Of a stretch of 64,000 nt of DNA, positions 1 to 12,086 are shown in pieces. A model generated the notes under the pieces. It did no database searches. It was not told the DNA's origin and saw only the letters and a program-made list of their open reading frames with translations. The stretch is from Tricholomella constricta (lineage: Eukaryota > Basidiomycota > Agaricomycetes > Agaricales > Lyophyllaceae), in the NCBI GenBank assembly GCA_013368375.1, contig JAACJP010000012.1:682001-746000 (forward strand), in the 5' to 3' direction. The first letter of the stretch is position 1. Each line of letters begins with the position of its first letter. A program made the position numbers and the translations under genes.

Positions 1-848
1 TTTTTACGCCATTCTCCTTCGGTCAGAATCTCATCCTACTTAAATTTTCAAAATAGGTATTATCGAGTTGCTGAACACCGGTCGCCGTTGTGGCGCATTC
101 TAAAGCACTTCTGGTATCCAGCTCGCGCAAGAGCAGCAAAGTGCCCCATATTCGAGGCATCACGGCGAGTCCGCGTACTTTCTCTGTGTACAATGCCGCG
201 AGCAATGGATCCAGGCATGGAATTCAATATTCAATATGCAGGGAGACCAGACTATCACCTGCACGTTGATGCTATGATCCGATTACCTTTCTCCGTTACG
301 ATACCACCGAGGTTCCCTGCCCCTCTCGTACGGCTCAGGCCCGAGTATATTGTATTATGATCGACGATGAAGACGAAAACCCGCGCATCTCAGCCACCCA
401 TCCTAGCGATGACCCGCCATTGTCGGACTCGGGCTTCATCAGCTTCAAAGGGAACGAGAGTAGATCGTAATCGACGACAACGATGATCACGACGACGGTA
501 ACCTTACCTTTTAAGTACCTGCAAGCATTAACGACTGGAATCTTGTGGACCTTGGGGCGAGGGAGTATATGAACGTCGTTGATGTCAACGAGGATAAATT
601 TTACTTTTGGAAATACAACTCTATAACATTATGTGGATGTGGACGAGCTCGAGTAGCCATCTAAGTAAGTGCATCGGAGCCTTGAAATTGTTGTCGCTAC
701 GCGATAAGCAGAAATCAAGGGCGACAAAACAAGTCAATACAAAAGTTCAGGTTGTCATTCGAGGCCTCACCATCTGGACGCGTTATCCTCCCTAAATTCA
801 CGAATACCCCGTCAAATACCAGTTGTCTCGCAAACCTGAGACGCCGCG
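1..848. other. Intergenic, no gene recognised
   Basis: This stretch lies upstream of LIS1 at the window edge. The short open frames in it (the longest about 90 codons) have no recognisable domain and no matching splice signals. It probably holds the LIS1 promoter and possibly the end of a neighbouring gene outside the window. Confidence 0.5.
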
Positions 849-2545
849 ATGTCTTTGCTGTCCGAAAGGCAGAGAGAGGATTTGTACGTCCAACGCTATC
901 AATGGAACTAAAGCTCAATCATGCAACAACTACAGACACAAGTCTATGCTTGATTATTTGCATGCCAACAACTACACTTCTGCTTTCAACGCTCTCAAAG
1001 CCGATGCTGGGACGCAGTACACCCCAGATCCCAAGGCGAAATACGCGGGCCTTTTGGAGAAGAAGTGGACGAGTGTCATTCGGTTGCAAAAGAAGGTGAG
1101 TGCCATACCCCCAGGATCCATGAAAACGAATGTAGGTTGAGGTGGTTCTTGTCGATTCAGATTATGGATCTGGAGAACCGCAACGCTGCGCTACAAGAAG
1201 AGCTGTCTTTATCACCTGCTAAGCGTGCTGCCTCGCAAAATGATTGGGTACCCCGCGCACCGGCAGCGCATGTCCTCACCGGCCATCGATCTCCCGTGAC
1301 GCGTGTCGCATTTCATCCGCAATACTCAATCATCGCCTCCGCCAGCGAGGACGCGACGGTCAAGATATGGGACTGGGAGACCGGGGAGTTTGAGCGTACC
1401 CTGAAGGGCCACACAAAGGCAATCATGGACGTCGAGTTCGACCACAAAGGCCACCTTCTAGGCGAGTCTTCCTCTGCTCCTCGACTAATGAAACTGGCTT
1501 TCTTACTCGCATCGTATCATCTGCAGTGACCTGCTCATCAGATTTATTTATAAAGATATGGGACTCTCAGAATGAGTGGAAGAACACAAAGACGTTCCCT
1601 GGTCACGATCATTCCGTTTCTGCCGTACGTTTTATGCCAGGAGATCAATTCATCGTCAGCGCGAGTAGGGATCGGACCATCAGAGTGTTCGATATTGCCT
1701 CGACGTATGTCAGATCGGTCACTCTATAATTTTGTCACTTACAGAGGCATCTAGACATCTCGTACGAACGATTTCGGGCCATGCTGAGTGGGTGCGATGT
1801 GTTGTGCCATCCGACGACGGAAGATTGCTAGCCAGTGGTTCAAAAGATCACGTATGTCCCAATTCGCAGTTCATCAAGGACATGAAAGTGAAATTCCATG
1901 ATAGACCGTTCGGATATGGGATGCTCAGACGGGAGAATCAAAGTTGGAGTTGAGAGACCATGAACATGACGTCGAGGTTGTGGCGTTTGCCCCCATCGCA
2001 GCATATGCTGCTATACGAGAACTGTCGGGGATTCCGGTCAGTGCCATCGAGATATCCTAGTTATCAATCATTGAAGCGAGCGCTATAGAACACCGATCGC
2101 ACAAAGCGACCTGGTTTATATCTAGCTAGTGGCGCTCGAGACAAGACGATCAAGCTATGGGACACCCAAAGTGGTCAAATGCTGCGGAATCTTGTAAGTG
2201 TTTCGGTCTTGGTTGAGGACCCATCTTATATTCGTTCAAAAGCCCGGCCATGACAACTGGGTTCGTGCTCTTGCGTTTCATCCCTCGGGGAAATATCTCC
2301 TCTCTGCATCGGACGACAAGACCATCCGCGTGTGGGAGCTTTCGACAGGACGATGTATGAAGACTGTTGATGCCCACAACCACTTCGTCACCACGCTCGC
2401 ATGGGGTCGACAACCAACATCTGGTGGTCCAGCTGCACCCGTAAATGGTACTGGAGAAGGCGCCTCAACAGCAGAGCCCGGAAAGCTGGTCAATGTCGTT
2501 GCCACGGGAAGTGTTGACCAAACAGTCAAGATCTGGCTTCCATGA
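849..2545 (+). CDS. LIS1: LIS1/PAC1/NudF nuclear distribution protein, dynein regulator
   Basis: WD40 protein that binds cytoplasmic dynein and supports nuclear migration and spindle positioning at microtubule plus ends. The first exon encodes [12 protein letters not shown], followed after a 52 bp intron by a LisH motif ([12 protein letters not shown]) and the family hallmark [19 protein letters not shown] short coiled coil and then WD repeats follow ([41 protein letters not shown] at the end). Introns read by eye are 884-935, 1096-1160, 1462-1526, 1705-1754, 1852-1904, 2037-2088 and 2194-2242. The eight exons sum to 1311 nt, an exact 437 codons including the stop, so the model predicts 436 residues, close to other LIS1 proteins. 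The third intron has a GC donor (G|GCGAGT). The start is the only ATG that gives the canonical N-terminus. Confidence 0.95.
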
Positions 2546-3313
2546 CTGCTCATCAGATATCTCGTCGGCATGCACGACGACAGTTGGACCTGGCCACTCG
2601 CCGATCGTATGATCCACTTTGTGCTGCAGCGTGCTTGCAGCTTAGCACATCTGCCCCCGGTGGCTTTGCCGCCCCTGCTCCTGGTATACTGTGCCACGGT
2701 GGGTGTTGGGCTTTCATGACAATTGCTCCGGTGTCCTTATGCGGATCTTATACAGGCGGGTATTATCCTCAGAACATACGCAATACCTACTACATCCTCC
2801 CCATATCCCGCCACTATGCCATGGCTTCATGCAGGCTAATCCACCAATCATTGTCATTCACAGTCCTTTTCATGAACAGAACCTAATGTTCTTCCCTCCT
2901 CCTCCCTATTCGACACAAGACCATATACCCGTATTACTTGATCATTTATATCAATCTGTATCACCTGCAGCATTCTCTTCTTCTAGATTAAAGCCAACTC
3001 GAAAGGCTTTTGGTATCGTTTAATTACATTCTTCGCTTCCTGGTCGAATGAGTAGCGGGCAACGTACTGTTGCGCCACTAAACATGTAAGGCACATCGGC
3101 GTTCGCGGCTATTAGATATTAGCAACCTGCTAATTTAGTTTACAAAAGCGATCTCATCCCAAGGACCTTTATTAGTTAGCTCTAGATTATACTGGAATAT
3201 ACAGTAGGGACAGCACTACCTACAGATATGCGAGATGAGTAAAAATACATCGAAACGAGAAATGGTGATGGTAGTGTTGCATGCCCAATGATGCACCATC
3301 ATAGCCCCAATAG
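2546..3313. other. Convergent 3' intergenic region
   Basis: This lies between the stop codons of LIS1 (+) and the Zn2Cys6 gene (-) and probably contains both 3' untranslated regions. The open frames here, for example about 2542-2886 and 2691-3023, carry no recognisable protein. Confidence 0.5.
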
Positions 3314-4588
3314 TCAGGGATAAACCGCTTGGTACTGCATGTGCATATTTGACTCCGAGGCGGGGCGCGCGAGTGTGCCCTGTGGAGTGTAGTGCTCGGC
3401 AGCATACACAGGGTTACCGTGGAAATGCGGCGTGCAACCATTCTGGGAAGGCACATGGTGAAGACCGGCATTCATTTCAGAGTCATAGGCGGTGTAGGTT
3501 GAGGCTTGTATGAACGGGTAAGGATCGGAACTCATTCTTACATCGAGACTTGACGTACTACGAGGCGAAGGCCCTGAGACGTCCTCTGAGGAAGAAGGCG
3601 AGTATTCGACGTTAGGTTCACTCCTTGATATAGGTTCGGACCTGATTGAGCGTTGGATGGGGTCCAAATGAGTAAGGGAAGAGCCTTACCCCGTGCTTCC
3701 TCCGTCGCTATGATAACTCCACGGATGAACCTTGGGCGAAAGAAGATGGGACATTTGAGGCTCAAGTGGTGGCGCAACCTGGGGTGCAAAGGACTCGTAT
3801 GTGTTGAAGATGGGAATCGGCGGGGGAGAGGCGCGCTCCTGCGATGTCCATTGTCCGTACGACGCATGCCTTTCGATGTTCTCGAGGGCGTGGGGAGGAG
3901 GATAGGTGACCTGGGTGCTCTGGCCAAAAGTGCCTCCGCTGGAACCTATCAAAGTGGAGTGGCTCTGTACGCGACGTACATCTCGCCACTGTGGAGTTTG
4001 GGAATTAGATGCTATGTATTGCGGGTGGCGCGGGGGAAATGTAGGGGATTGGTAAGAGTTCTCGTCGAATGCGTACGGCTGCATATATGTCTCACCCACT
4101 GCTTCAAAGGCAGGGGCGTTCATATGCACTTCAGGGCCTGGATGGAAGGAACGGGGAATCGAGGGAACCCTTCGCAAGGATGGATAGCCTGCCAAAACCT
4201 CATCGAGAGGATATGGCTGCCGTCGGGATCGTTCCGGTTCAAAATGGGGGGCGCCGTGTGAAAAAGCCCGCGGCTTGGGCGACGAGCGCAGATCGGTGGT
4301 AGATACAGCATTGCGGAGACGGGCCTTTGACGGACCGCGGGTGCGTGGTTCACGGATTGAGTATTGGCAAATGAGCCCCCGGGTATGACACCTCTGGCAG
4401 ACGGGGTGTTCGCCAGAGCACTGGAGATGGGTTCAATATGGAAAGGCGGGAGATGTCTGACAAATGACCTTTGTTTTTCGTTCTCGACATTTGTCACAGG
4501 CCTGGACAGTGCGTTGGCGCTCGGAGGGAGTTGCTCTGAGGTGGTCGAGAGTGGCGGGGTCGGGGTGAGCAGGGTCGGAGTCAGACAT
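3314..4588 (-). CDS. Zn(2)Cys(6) zinc-cluster transcription factor
   Basis: Fungal-type DNA-binding regulator of unknown target. Near residue 31 the protein reads ACDKCRERKTK, and after a 48 bp intron (4421-4468) continues CSGEHPVCQRCHTRGLICQY. Together these supply the six cysteines of a binuclear zinc cluster, and the intron falls just before the third cysteine. A second 48 bp intron is at 3642-3689. The three exons (4588-4469, 4420-3690, 3641-3314) total 1179 nt, giving 392 residues. After the cluster the protein is rich in Pro, Ser, Arg and Tyr and looks disordered. I see no fungal-specific transcription factor middle homology domain, so it is a short member of the class. An upstream in-frame Met at 4690 is less likely because a TATA-like TATTTATA lies between it and the chosen start. 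Confidence 0.88.
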
Positions 4589-4629
4589 CGTCGCTCGAGA
4601 TGGGCGGTTGGAAAAAGAGGGAGCGGGGT

Positions 4630-4637
4630 TATAAATA
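4630..4637 (-). promoter_or_regulatory. TATA-like element of the zinc-cluster gene
   Basis: Read on the minus strand this is TATTTATA, about 42 bases upstream of the chosen start codon. Position and sequence suit a core promoter, but the spacing to the ATG is short and no transcript data are available. Confidence 0.35.
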
Positions 4638-4790
4638 GAAGACTGGCATAGACTTTGTACCCCGAAATTCAATCGACATCTGAGACACATCGTGCTCTGC
4701 GCCTGATCGGGACATCGTCATAAATGGAAACTACGCCTCGAGCGGGAAGATACATTGTAACGCCCATGCCAAACACGACAATACATCGAG

Positions 4791-6474
4791 TCACTTCCTC
4801 ATCTCCTCGTTGAATTCCCGTCCAATCAGCATCCGCCGAATCTCTTGCGTCCCAGCTCCAACTGTGTACAGTCTAGAGTCTCTGACGATTCGGCCCATTG
4901 GGTAATCTGCAATTTCGAACGTTAACCTTCCCATTCTGGAAAATCCACGATCGAGATCACCATTGATATATCCGTTACCTCCGAGGCACTGCATACCCTC
5001 TAGCGCCACTTCCACCGCCTTTTCCGTCGAATACAGAATTGCTCCTGCGCAATCCTGCACATATAAACGTTAGAATCTGATGGCCACTGTCGTCACTTTA
5101 CTTACCCGCCGGCTCACTTTACCCCGATCGCATGCCCGTGCAACGGCGTATACGTAGGATCGACTCGCGTTGAGTTTAGTATACATATCAGCGATTTTAG
5201 CTGCAAAAAAGTATCTTTCATCAGTTGTCATGTCGCAGAACATTTTACCCCTCACCTTGCATCAACTGGAAGGTGCCAACAGGCCGCCCAAACTGAGTTC
5301 TATCATGGACGTATTCGACTGCCTCATCGAACGCAGCCTGCATCAATCTACGTCCATAAAGTCAATGAAATTATGAGACAACGTTCAGGATGAGCAACTT
5401 GCCCAAGGGGTCCACCACTCAACACAATCCGCTCTAGATCCAGTCCGGACATCAGCACCGCAGCCCCTTTATCGACCTGCCCGAGGACGTTTGCTACACG
5501 ACGCTTAGAATCCGCACACATGTAACTAAAGTCAACTCACCGTCGGGAACTTGGCAATTGTCAAACACCAATTCACAGGTATCACTTCCCCTCATTCCAA
5601 ACTTGTCTAGTTTCGGGCTTGTCGAGAAGCCCTTGAATTCCCTCTCAACAATAAACGCCGTTATACCCTTTGAGCCTTTGTCGGGCGATGTCTTGGCGTA
5701 AACGACCAGCGTTGACGCCACCGGTCCATTTGTTATCCTAATCCCCGCCTTAAAAGTCAATCGTAGTCATGCCCGAAAGCAGACCATGACGTACCAAAAC
5801 TTGGTTCCATTGAGTATCCATCCTCCTTGTGTTTTCTCTGCCTTCAATTTCATGCTGACAACGTCGCTTCCACTCCCAGCCTCGCTCATGGCCAAACTTC
5901 CCACTTTGGTTCCGTTAACGAGGTCCGGAAGGTATTTACTTTTTTGATCATCGGTTCCATGCCGGTGTATTTGGTTGACACACAAGTTAGAATGTGCGCC
6001 ATAAGACAGCGCTACTGAGCCTGACGCAGTTGATAGTGCTTCCATCGCAAGTGTGTGGTGAAAGTAACCAAGGGAAAGGCCGTTGTATTTGGGAGCAACT
6101 GTAATCCCGAGGAGACCCATCGATCCCAATTTCTCCCAGAGGTCCTACAATTTCCCAAATAGCAGTTATAAGAAACTATGTGACGTCTTATGTATCGTGG
6201 AGCTTACGGTTGGGAAAGCATTCGTTTTATCAATTTCTGCAGCGCGAGGAGCAACTTCCTTCTGGGCAAAGTCCACGACTGCATTCCTAAACTTTGAAAG
6301 CGGAGTCAATGGGCGCGTGTGCAATGTATAATATCGAGCTTGACGTACTTCAGCCTCCTCCTCAGTTAGCCCCGCAACTTCGGCGTTATAGGTAGAAGCG
6401 TTTCGCCTCTGCATCGCAGCCAGACTCAACCGCTGTTTGCCAGTAGACCTAATCAACGCACGCAAGCTGGCCAT
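4791..6474 (-). CDS. IVD: Isovaleryl-CoA dehydrogenase, mitochondrial
   Basis: Flavoenzyme of leucine breakdown that oxidises isovaleryl-CoA to 3-methylcrotonyl-CoA and passes electrons to ETF. The N-terminus ([20 protein letters not shown]) is Arg/Ser-rich and acidic-poor like a matrix-targeting peptide. Acyl-CoA dehydrogenase blocks follow in order: [14 protein letters not shown], the FAD and substrate region [20 protein letters not shown], then [15 protein letters not shown], whose Glu matches the catalytic base position specific to this subfamily, and GGNGYIN...[10 protein letters not shown]. The loop that carries the base in other acyl-CoA dehydrogenases reads [12 protein letters not shown], with Gly instead of Glu, as expected for isovaleryl-CoA dehydrogenase. 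Several short introns break the gene. One, at 4907-4960, is 54 bp, stopless and in frame and falls inside GGNGYIN|DYPMGR, so naive translation adds 18 false residues. Confidence 0.95.
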
Positions 6475-6817
6475 TTCGGAGGATAGAACGAGATGTCAAA
6501 GTAAATGATTGTCTGCAAGCGCAAGACAACCCACGACGGACCATTTCCGGCGCGTAATACCACGTGACCGGTCATGTTCCGTCCTCGATTTCCAGAGCAT
6601 TGAAATGGGAGTCCTGTCTAGGTGTAGACAAGCTGAACGGGACTCGCAGGATCAGATATGCATCTGGCCCAAGACAGGCTGCTTTATAATGAGCTCATTA
6701 CAAGAGTCTTCCCAATGCCATTCTGACCGGATCTCGATCTCTCAAAATGCTACACTGCAAGATCAGATAACCTGAGTGTACTTTACTGAATGGGCAAGTA
6801 AATATGGTATCCTGCGT

Positions 6818-8259
6818 TCATCGCCATGTGTCGATGCAAACTTTACGGTCATCTGCGGCCATATATGCCTTGACGATTTCTTGATCCAGCTTTTCCCATT
6901 TTCGCAGTCTGAACATGCTCTTTGGATCAAGATCAATCACGGTTACCTGCTCAGGTTTTATCGCAGGCGTAGGCGCTGCCGATCGAAGATGTTTGAGGCG
7001 AACAATGATAGAACAGTCCTTGAAGGTCGCTGAAAGAAGATATGCAAGGAGATAATAACGGAGATTTCCTGGCGCCGGGTTTTTGTGATCCAGTTGGGTC
7101 TCGGACAAGTACTCGTCCAGGAATCCTGTCCAATCGGCTATCGTAGGCTCTGGTGATGTCAGGAACGATGAGCTGACACCAATGGGCGAGGATGGAGGAG
7201 GTTCGTCGATCCCTGTAGAATCCCGTTCGAAGGTCGTACGGTAGAGTGGAGATGAGGTTTCAGCTAGTCGCCAGAGATGAGAGAGGCCTTCAATGTCAAG
7301 AACATCAAGCGTGCGTTGGAGTGTAGAGAGTGTGCGAAGCACTGGGGTAGCCAAGAGCACAGGCAATAGAGCTGACGTAAATCGTTCACGAAGATTTTCG
7401 GTATACAATTGTGCATCGACATCTTTCGAAAGCATCAAGGATGCCTGGAGAAAGCAATTTTTTTGGTAAAGATTGTTAGACGAGAAGGCATATTCGGCGA
7501 ACTCACCTCATCAGGTGTGATCGTTCTACCGTGAACAAAAATCTTCAGATTATTGATTGTTCCGTTGCTCAGGCTCCAAGCATCCCAGAGATCGTATATA
7601 GCCTTCCTAACGCGATGTTCGTCCCCAGAGAACAAATCCAGTGGGCAATATCCCAGGGACACAGTCTCTCCCGCCTTTGCCCTCACCGCAGAATGCATGC
7701 AAAATCTACATGTTTGTGTCTTTATTGGTCGGGTCGTATTAGACAGATGGGTTACAGCTGGCAAAAGTGCCCACTTTGGCTGCATGAAAGATGATCATTG
7801 AGACAGTTTTATGAAGTAACATCAACGAACCTTGATCTCTACTGCTACCCAATCGCCACCCACCAGGTCTGTTGCAAGAACACCCTTGGTCCGCGTTAAA
7901 TCAATCTGGTCCCTGCACCTACGATCTTCAGGTCGTTCCACCTCACGAAGGGCAATCAAGTTCTCCAGCCATCCGCGATCAATGTGAACAGATTCCAGCC
8001 GGGGCAGATGTTCCAGTGGAATGAGCCTTTCCATGCATTTGTGCTGGTACTCGATCATTGGGTCGTCTGGCTCGTCTTGCACACCGACAGGATCAGCGGT
8101 GCGCGGAGGAATTGTAGGAACAAGCGTTTTCCTGAGACGCAGCACGGTCCCATCGAACTGAGGATCGGAGGGGCCGATGTATGAGAAAACGATAGTCGCT
8201 CCACCCTCTGAAACGTATCTCCAGTGTTCCGGGAGCGTATCTGTCACTTGAACGACCAT
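6818..8259 (-). CDS. IPK1: Inositol-pentakisphosphate 2-kinase
   Basis: Kinase that phosphorylates inositol pentakisphosphate at position 2 to make phytate (IP6), which supports mRNA export and inositol pyrophosphate synthesis. The N-lobe begins with DTLPEHWRYVSEGGATIVFS, the typical IPK1 opening with its glycine-rich loop. The signature WVAVEIKPKWALLP spans an intron near 7786-7821. It is followed by CRFCMHSAVR (a zinc-binding Cys/His cluster in the family), GYCPLDLFSGDE, and near the C-terminus TVIDLDPKSM, the acidic metal and nucleotide site. A second intron is near 7440-7505. The start at 8259 (MVVQVTDTLPEHW) gives the normal N-terminus; the open frame runs further upstream without conserved residues. 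It is divergently arranged with the kinase gene that starts at 8791. Confidence 0.92.
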
Positions 8260-8790
8260 GGGCAGGCATGCAGTGATGCGATGTGAATGTGAACGATGGC
8301 GGAATATGGTGATGGTCAAAAGTCGTTCCTTCACGTGGAAAACACAACTACCCCACACCGACGACAATGAAAACATCCACAGGCCTCGCGGTGTTATCAT
8401 TTTTCTCTGTATACTCCCCAATCTATGCCATGACTGTTATGCCATTGGACCAGGAATCGGCTAATGCCAAGCCTGGCGTACTAGTACTGTTGGCTTGGCG
8501 GCGCTATCAAGTTGGAGGCAGTCACTTGCTGCAACTTCTCGATATATGAACGCGAAGCCTGCACGTTAGCGCGACACAATAACGAGTTGACCTTATGGTC
8601 TCTCATCGTATTCTTGCCCCGATTGGAATTTATAACAAGGTCCAAATTCGACACATGGCCTTGACATGGCCATCGGCAAGAACAATGGCCAGTCTCCTGG
8701 TCACTGGCCAAAGCGTTTAAATTGACTCTATTTAACTAATCTCTCGTCTTGTATACACCCATCTTCGCCTGACTACCCTCATCATCACAA
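8260..8790. other. Divergent intergenic region IPK1 / AGC-like kinase
   Basis: About 530 bp between two start codons pointing away from each other. It should contain both promoters. The small open frames in it are not recognisable. Confidence 0.5.
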
Positions 8791-10323
8791 ATGCCACCCA
8801 TTCGCGGCCGCCCACACCTCACACGCAATCGACCTGATCCTTTGGACTTCCAAAGGCCCCGCCCGCCTAGATTTGGCACAATGGTAAAAGGGACTGAACT
8901 CGGTCTCCGTTTCAAAGCAACATATAGGTCTCCGACGCCTGAGGTGAGTTTGAGTTGTATCCTGAATAGACTGAAGTTGAGGAAATGGCGTAGTTCATGT
9001 GTGAACCAGGTCCAAGTATACACCGTCCTATCGATCCTCGACCTCCCCCAATAAGACTTTCGGACATGGAATGCATAAAATCATTAGGTAAGCCGCTCGT
9101 CAGTGGACTGTGTGCTCTCCGAGCCTGAAGAGACCGTAGGCGCAGGAGCCGCTGGCGAAGTGCTCCTGGTCCGTATGCGTCGCGCAACGCACCCTCTTGA
9201 CAAGCCAGGATCTCTCTTTGCTATCAAATATTTCACGAGAAAGGCAGCTCGGAACGCGGAACAGGTTAGCGTCCAGTGCGCCTCACTAAATTCACACGTA
9301 CTCAATATGTTCTGTACCATGACCAGCACAACACCACGGAGAAGGACTGTGAACGTTCTGTTCTCGCTGAACTGCCATGGAACCCTTTTGTCGCCGGTGT
9401 TGTCGACGCGTTCAGGGACAAATTGAACCTGTATCTGCTGATGGAGCTCGCCCCGTGCGGGACTCTGCGTTCCGTGATCCAAAAACGCGCGCCTCTCGAT
9501 TCGTCCACGACTGCCTTCTACTTTTCCAACCTTGTTGCTGGAATATCTTTCCTGCAGGAGAGGGACCTGCTCCATCGCGACCTCAAACCTGAGAACATAC
9601 TCGTCGGCGCTGATGGATATCTAGTAATTGCAGATTTCGGAACCGCAGCGCGGGAGGGGGACGAAACAGACTGGGTATTGGTTGGTTCGCCTGCGTACAT
9701 GGCGCCTGAGCTGGTGTCCAACGACGGACAATCGGAGATAACGTACGCGGCTGTCGACTGGTGGTCCGCGGGCGTAATTCTGTTTGAAATGTTGACCAGA
9801 AAATTGGTGAGCATTATGAATGATGTTCATTCAGACACTGACAAGCTATTTTTTGGTTGCGTAGCCATTTCACGGCACAGAACACGATTGCCAGCAGCAG
9901 GCGGCCTCTGGAAGAATTCCCTGGCGCAAAGATGTCAAGATGGGGAAACATCTCAAATCCCTTATATCAGGGCTCTTGACTGTCGACGCCTGCAAGAGGC
10001 TCGGCTACATTACCTGGGAAGAGGTCAAGAATCACGAGTGGTTGAAGCAGGTCAAGTGGTCCAGCATCGAAGAGCGAAAGTACCTAGTAAGTGCTTTGTC
10101 GAATTTCCACTCGCCTCTTCTGATTATTTAATCCCTCCCTGCGTAGGCTCCGTTAGTCCCCAAGGAACCCCATGTAGCGGAGACCTGGCATGCGAATCCT
10201 CTTCCTGATCAGAAGAAACTCCCGGGGCTTAATGTCCTCATCCCACCGCCGTATTTGTCGTACAACGACTGTTTCCCGCCAAAGCAAGGAAGTAAATCAG
10301 AACCGAAACACCCCGCCGAGTAG
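8791..10323 (+). CDS. AGC-like serine/threonine protein kinase
   Basis: The complete catalytic core is visible. It has a glycine loop GAGAAGEVLLVR, VAIK-type lysine in LFAIKYF, alpha-C glutamate in CERSVLAEL, HRDLKPEN catalytic loop, metal-binding ADFGTAA, an activation segment ending GSPAYMAPEL, and DWWSAGVILFEML. Introns read as 8944-8993, 9088-9139, 9265-9326, 9807-9864 and 10087-10146. The exons total 1251 nt, giving 416 residues. A basic, Pro-rich N-terminus of about 70 residues precedes the core. The C-tail is short and Pro/Lys-rich and I see no FxxF hydrophobic motif, so it is not a standard S6K, PKA or PKC member. I cannot name an orthologue or substrate; it could belong to an expanded mushroom-specific kinase clade. 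Confidence 0.85.
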
Positions 10324-11046
10324 GACTTCCGTTCTACACGTTTCATTTCGGCCGACAATAATTTCCCAGTCGCTTCTGGTGCAGCAGACGCGCGCGTGAT
10401 CTACTTGCCTTATTGTTTAACGAGTTCATTGCTGGTCTCTAGTCACCAGTGACTGGCTCGCAGACTTGTTGTAGCTATAATTTGTTTTCGCTTGCGACCC
10501 GAGCCTGGAGGAAGCAAGTCCCTGTGAATAGCAGCGTCAAAAATTCACAAGTCCGTTCGACGCCGCAAGGCTTTTTGTCTTTCGTCTTTTTGTTTATGTA
10601 CCTCGTTGCATCGGTTACTATGAGTGGTTGAGGCGACGTCCCGACCATGTGACAGGGTCGATGGAGTGGGGTGGGATGGGATAGGGGTTCCGAGTGGCGC
10701 GAGACAATAGAGAATCTTTGTTTTTGTTCAGAGGTACTGGCAGTTGAGATCATGGCAACAGCCATGACGCTGACGGAGGTTCCTACAATCTTTACATATG
10801 ATTATTGATGTCGTACATTTGGCTGCTACATACCAGTACAGTGACTTTGACTTTGAAGGTTAAGGTAAGTAGGTAGAAGTGGTTGAGGGCGCACGTCGGC
10901 GACGAGTGTCTGTTATAAAGGAGAATCGAAAGGAATGTGTGGTGGTCGCGAAAGGGGAAAACCAATAATGATAGTTGCGAAGGTCCGAAGTGTTGAGGTT
11001 GGTTGTGGTCGTCATGCTCCCGTTGGGGCGCGAGATGAGATGGTAA
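10324..11046. other. Convergent intergenic region
   Basis: This lies between the stop codons of the kinase (+) and the BTB-like gene (-). A minus-strand frame extends the downstream coding strand to about 10860 but lacks recognisable content. I see no gene here. Confidence 0.45.
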
Positions 11047-12086
11047 CTAGTACCACTGTCTGGTACCAGGTTCCTGGTAAGACAGAGGCCGTCGTATCCG
11101 TGGCCTGCCTCTGACAGGTTCCTTTTCATCGTTTTCGGAATCAGAATCACTGTCATCCATCGCAGAAACAGTCGAACCGTCGTAGTCGACGTCACTATCG
11201 CTGTCGCTACAAGCAGTGTCCGAATCGTCGTCGTAACCCGCCCTCTCTGCGGTGCTTCCGCAATACCATTTGTGCAAAAAAAGTCGGATCCCAGATGAAA
11301 GTCCGAGATATTCGACGTTGCGCGCAATGCCCTCCCATTGTATGACTCCTTCATTCAGGCATCGTCTTATATATCTTGTGTTCCCAAAATACATCCAGTG
11401 AACGAGGAGATAAAAGGACGAAGGATCGGGGACCGGAAGAAGAAGAACGGGCCGGTCAGCTGAGCCAGGCATCAATCGGGGAAGGCGGTTGGGAGGAACA
11501 TTGAAGCGCTTGAACGATCCGGTGCCGACAGCGGCATTGGAAGTGGTATGAATGAGGTCAAGTGGATTTGCGCCACTCAACAGGGCGCGAATGTAGCTTG
11601 AATGAGTGGATAGATAGTCTACGTGGAGCTGTACAAAGCCGATAAGCATGGTAATGGATGGGGGCATGGAGGCTGTGCACCTTCAAAGTTATTCGAGGGG
11701 TAAAATTCAAGGAGGGCACGGTAGCTCTCCGGCCTAGACCAGAGGGGTCATACATGCTCGAAACTGTGGAAGATGTTCGTGGAGGGAGCTGTGCTGCGAT
11801 GGCGGGGTGGAGCGGCTTCCCAGGTGCATGGGGAATGGGAACAACTGTGAAAGGATGATTAATTTTGCAGGTAAGACGATGGGGAAGGGGACGTACTAAT
11901 AGTACAGTCTGTCGTTTCTGATTTATTCCAGTAATGCGACGCTAAGTTACGCAGTTGATCAACGATGTACGCGAGGGGCACTTCGTCCAATGAAGGAGAG
12001 GGGGACTGTTGTCGTTCCAAAGAGGGCGTAGAGGGCTTGCATTGTGGTGCTGAAGCCGAGGTATATGTTGAAGTACATGTAGCCAT
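11047..12086 (-). CDS. BTB/POZ-like protein with acidic tail
   Basis: I read this as a BTB-like protein from its central block: LHVDYLSTHSSYIRALLSGA, then VLLLPVPDPSSFYLLVHWMY and IQWEGIARNVEYLGL, a pattern like a BTB fold in which a helix follows a recruitment strand. Introns at about 11849-11899 (joining DCTI to VPIPHAPG) and about 11636-11687 (joining TPRITLK to LHVDYL) restore one frame. The C-terminal third is very acidic, with runs such as DDDSDTACSDSDSDVD, and then turns basic (RGRPRIRRP). Proteins of this shape often act as substrate adaptors for ubiquitin ligases, but that role is inference. The start at 12086 (MATCTSTYTSAS) is a choice; an in-frame ATG at 12158 would add 24 residues. 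A BTB assignment needs a profile search. Confidence 0.6.
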
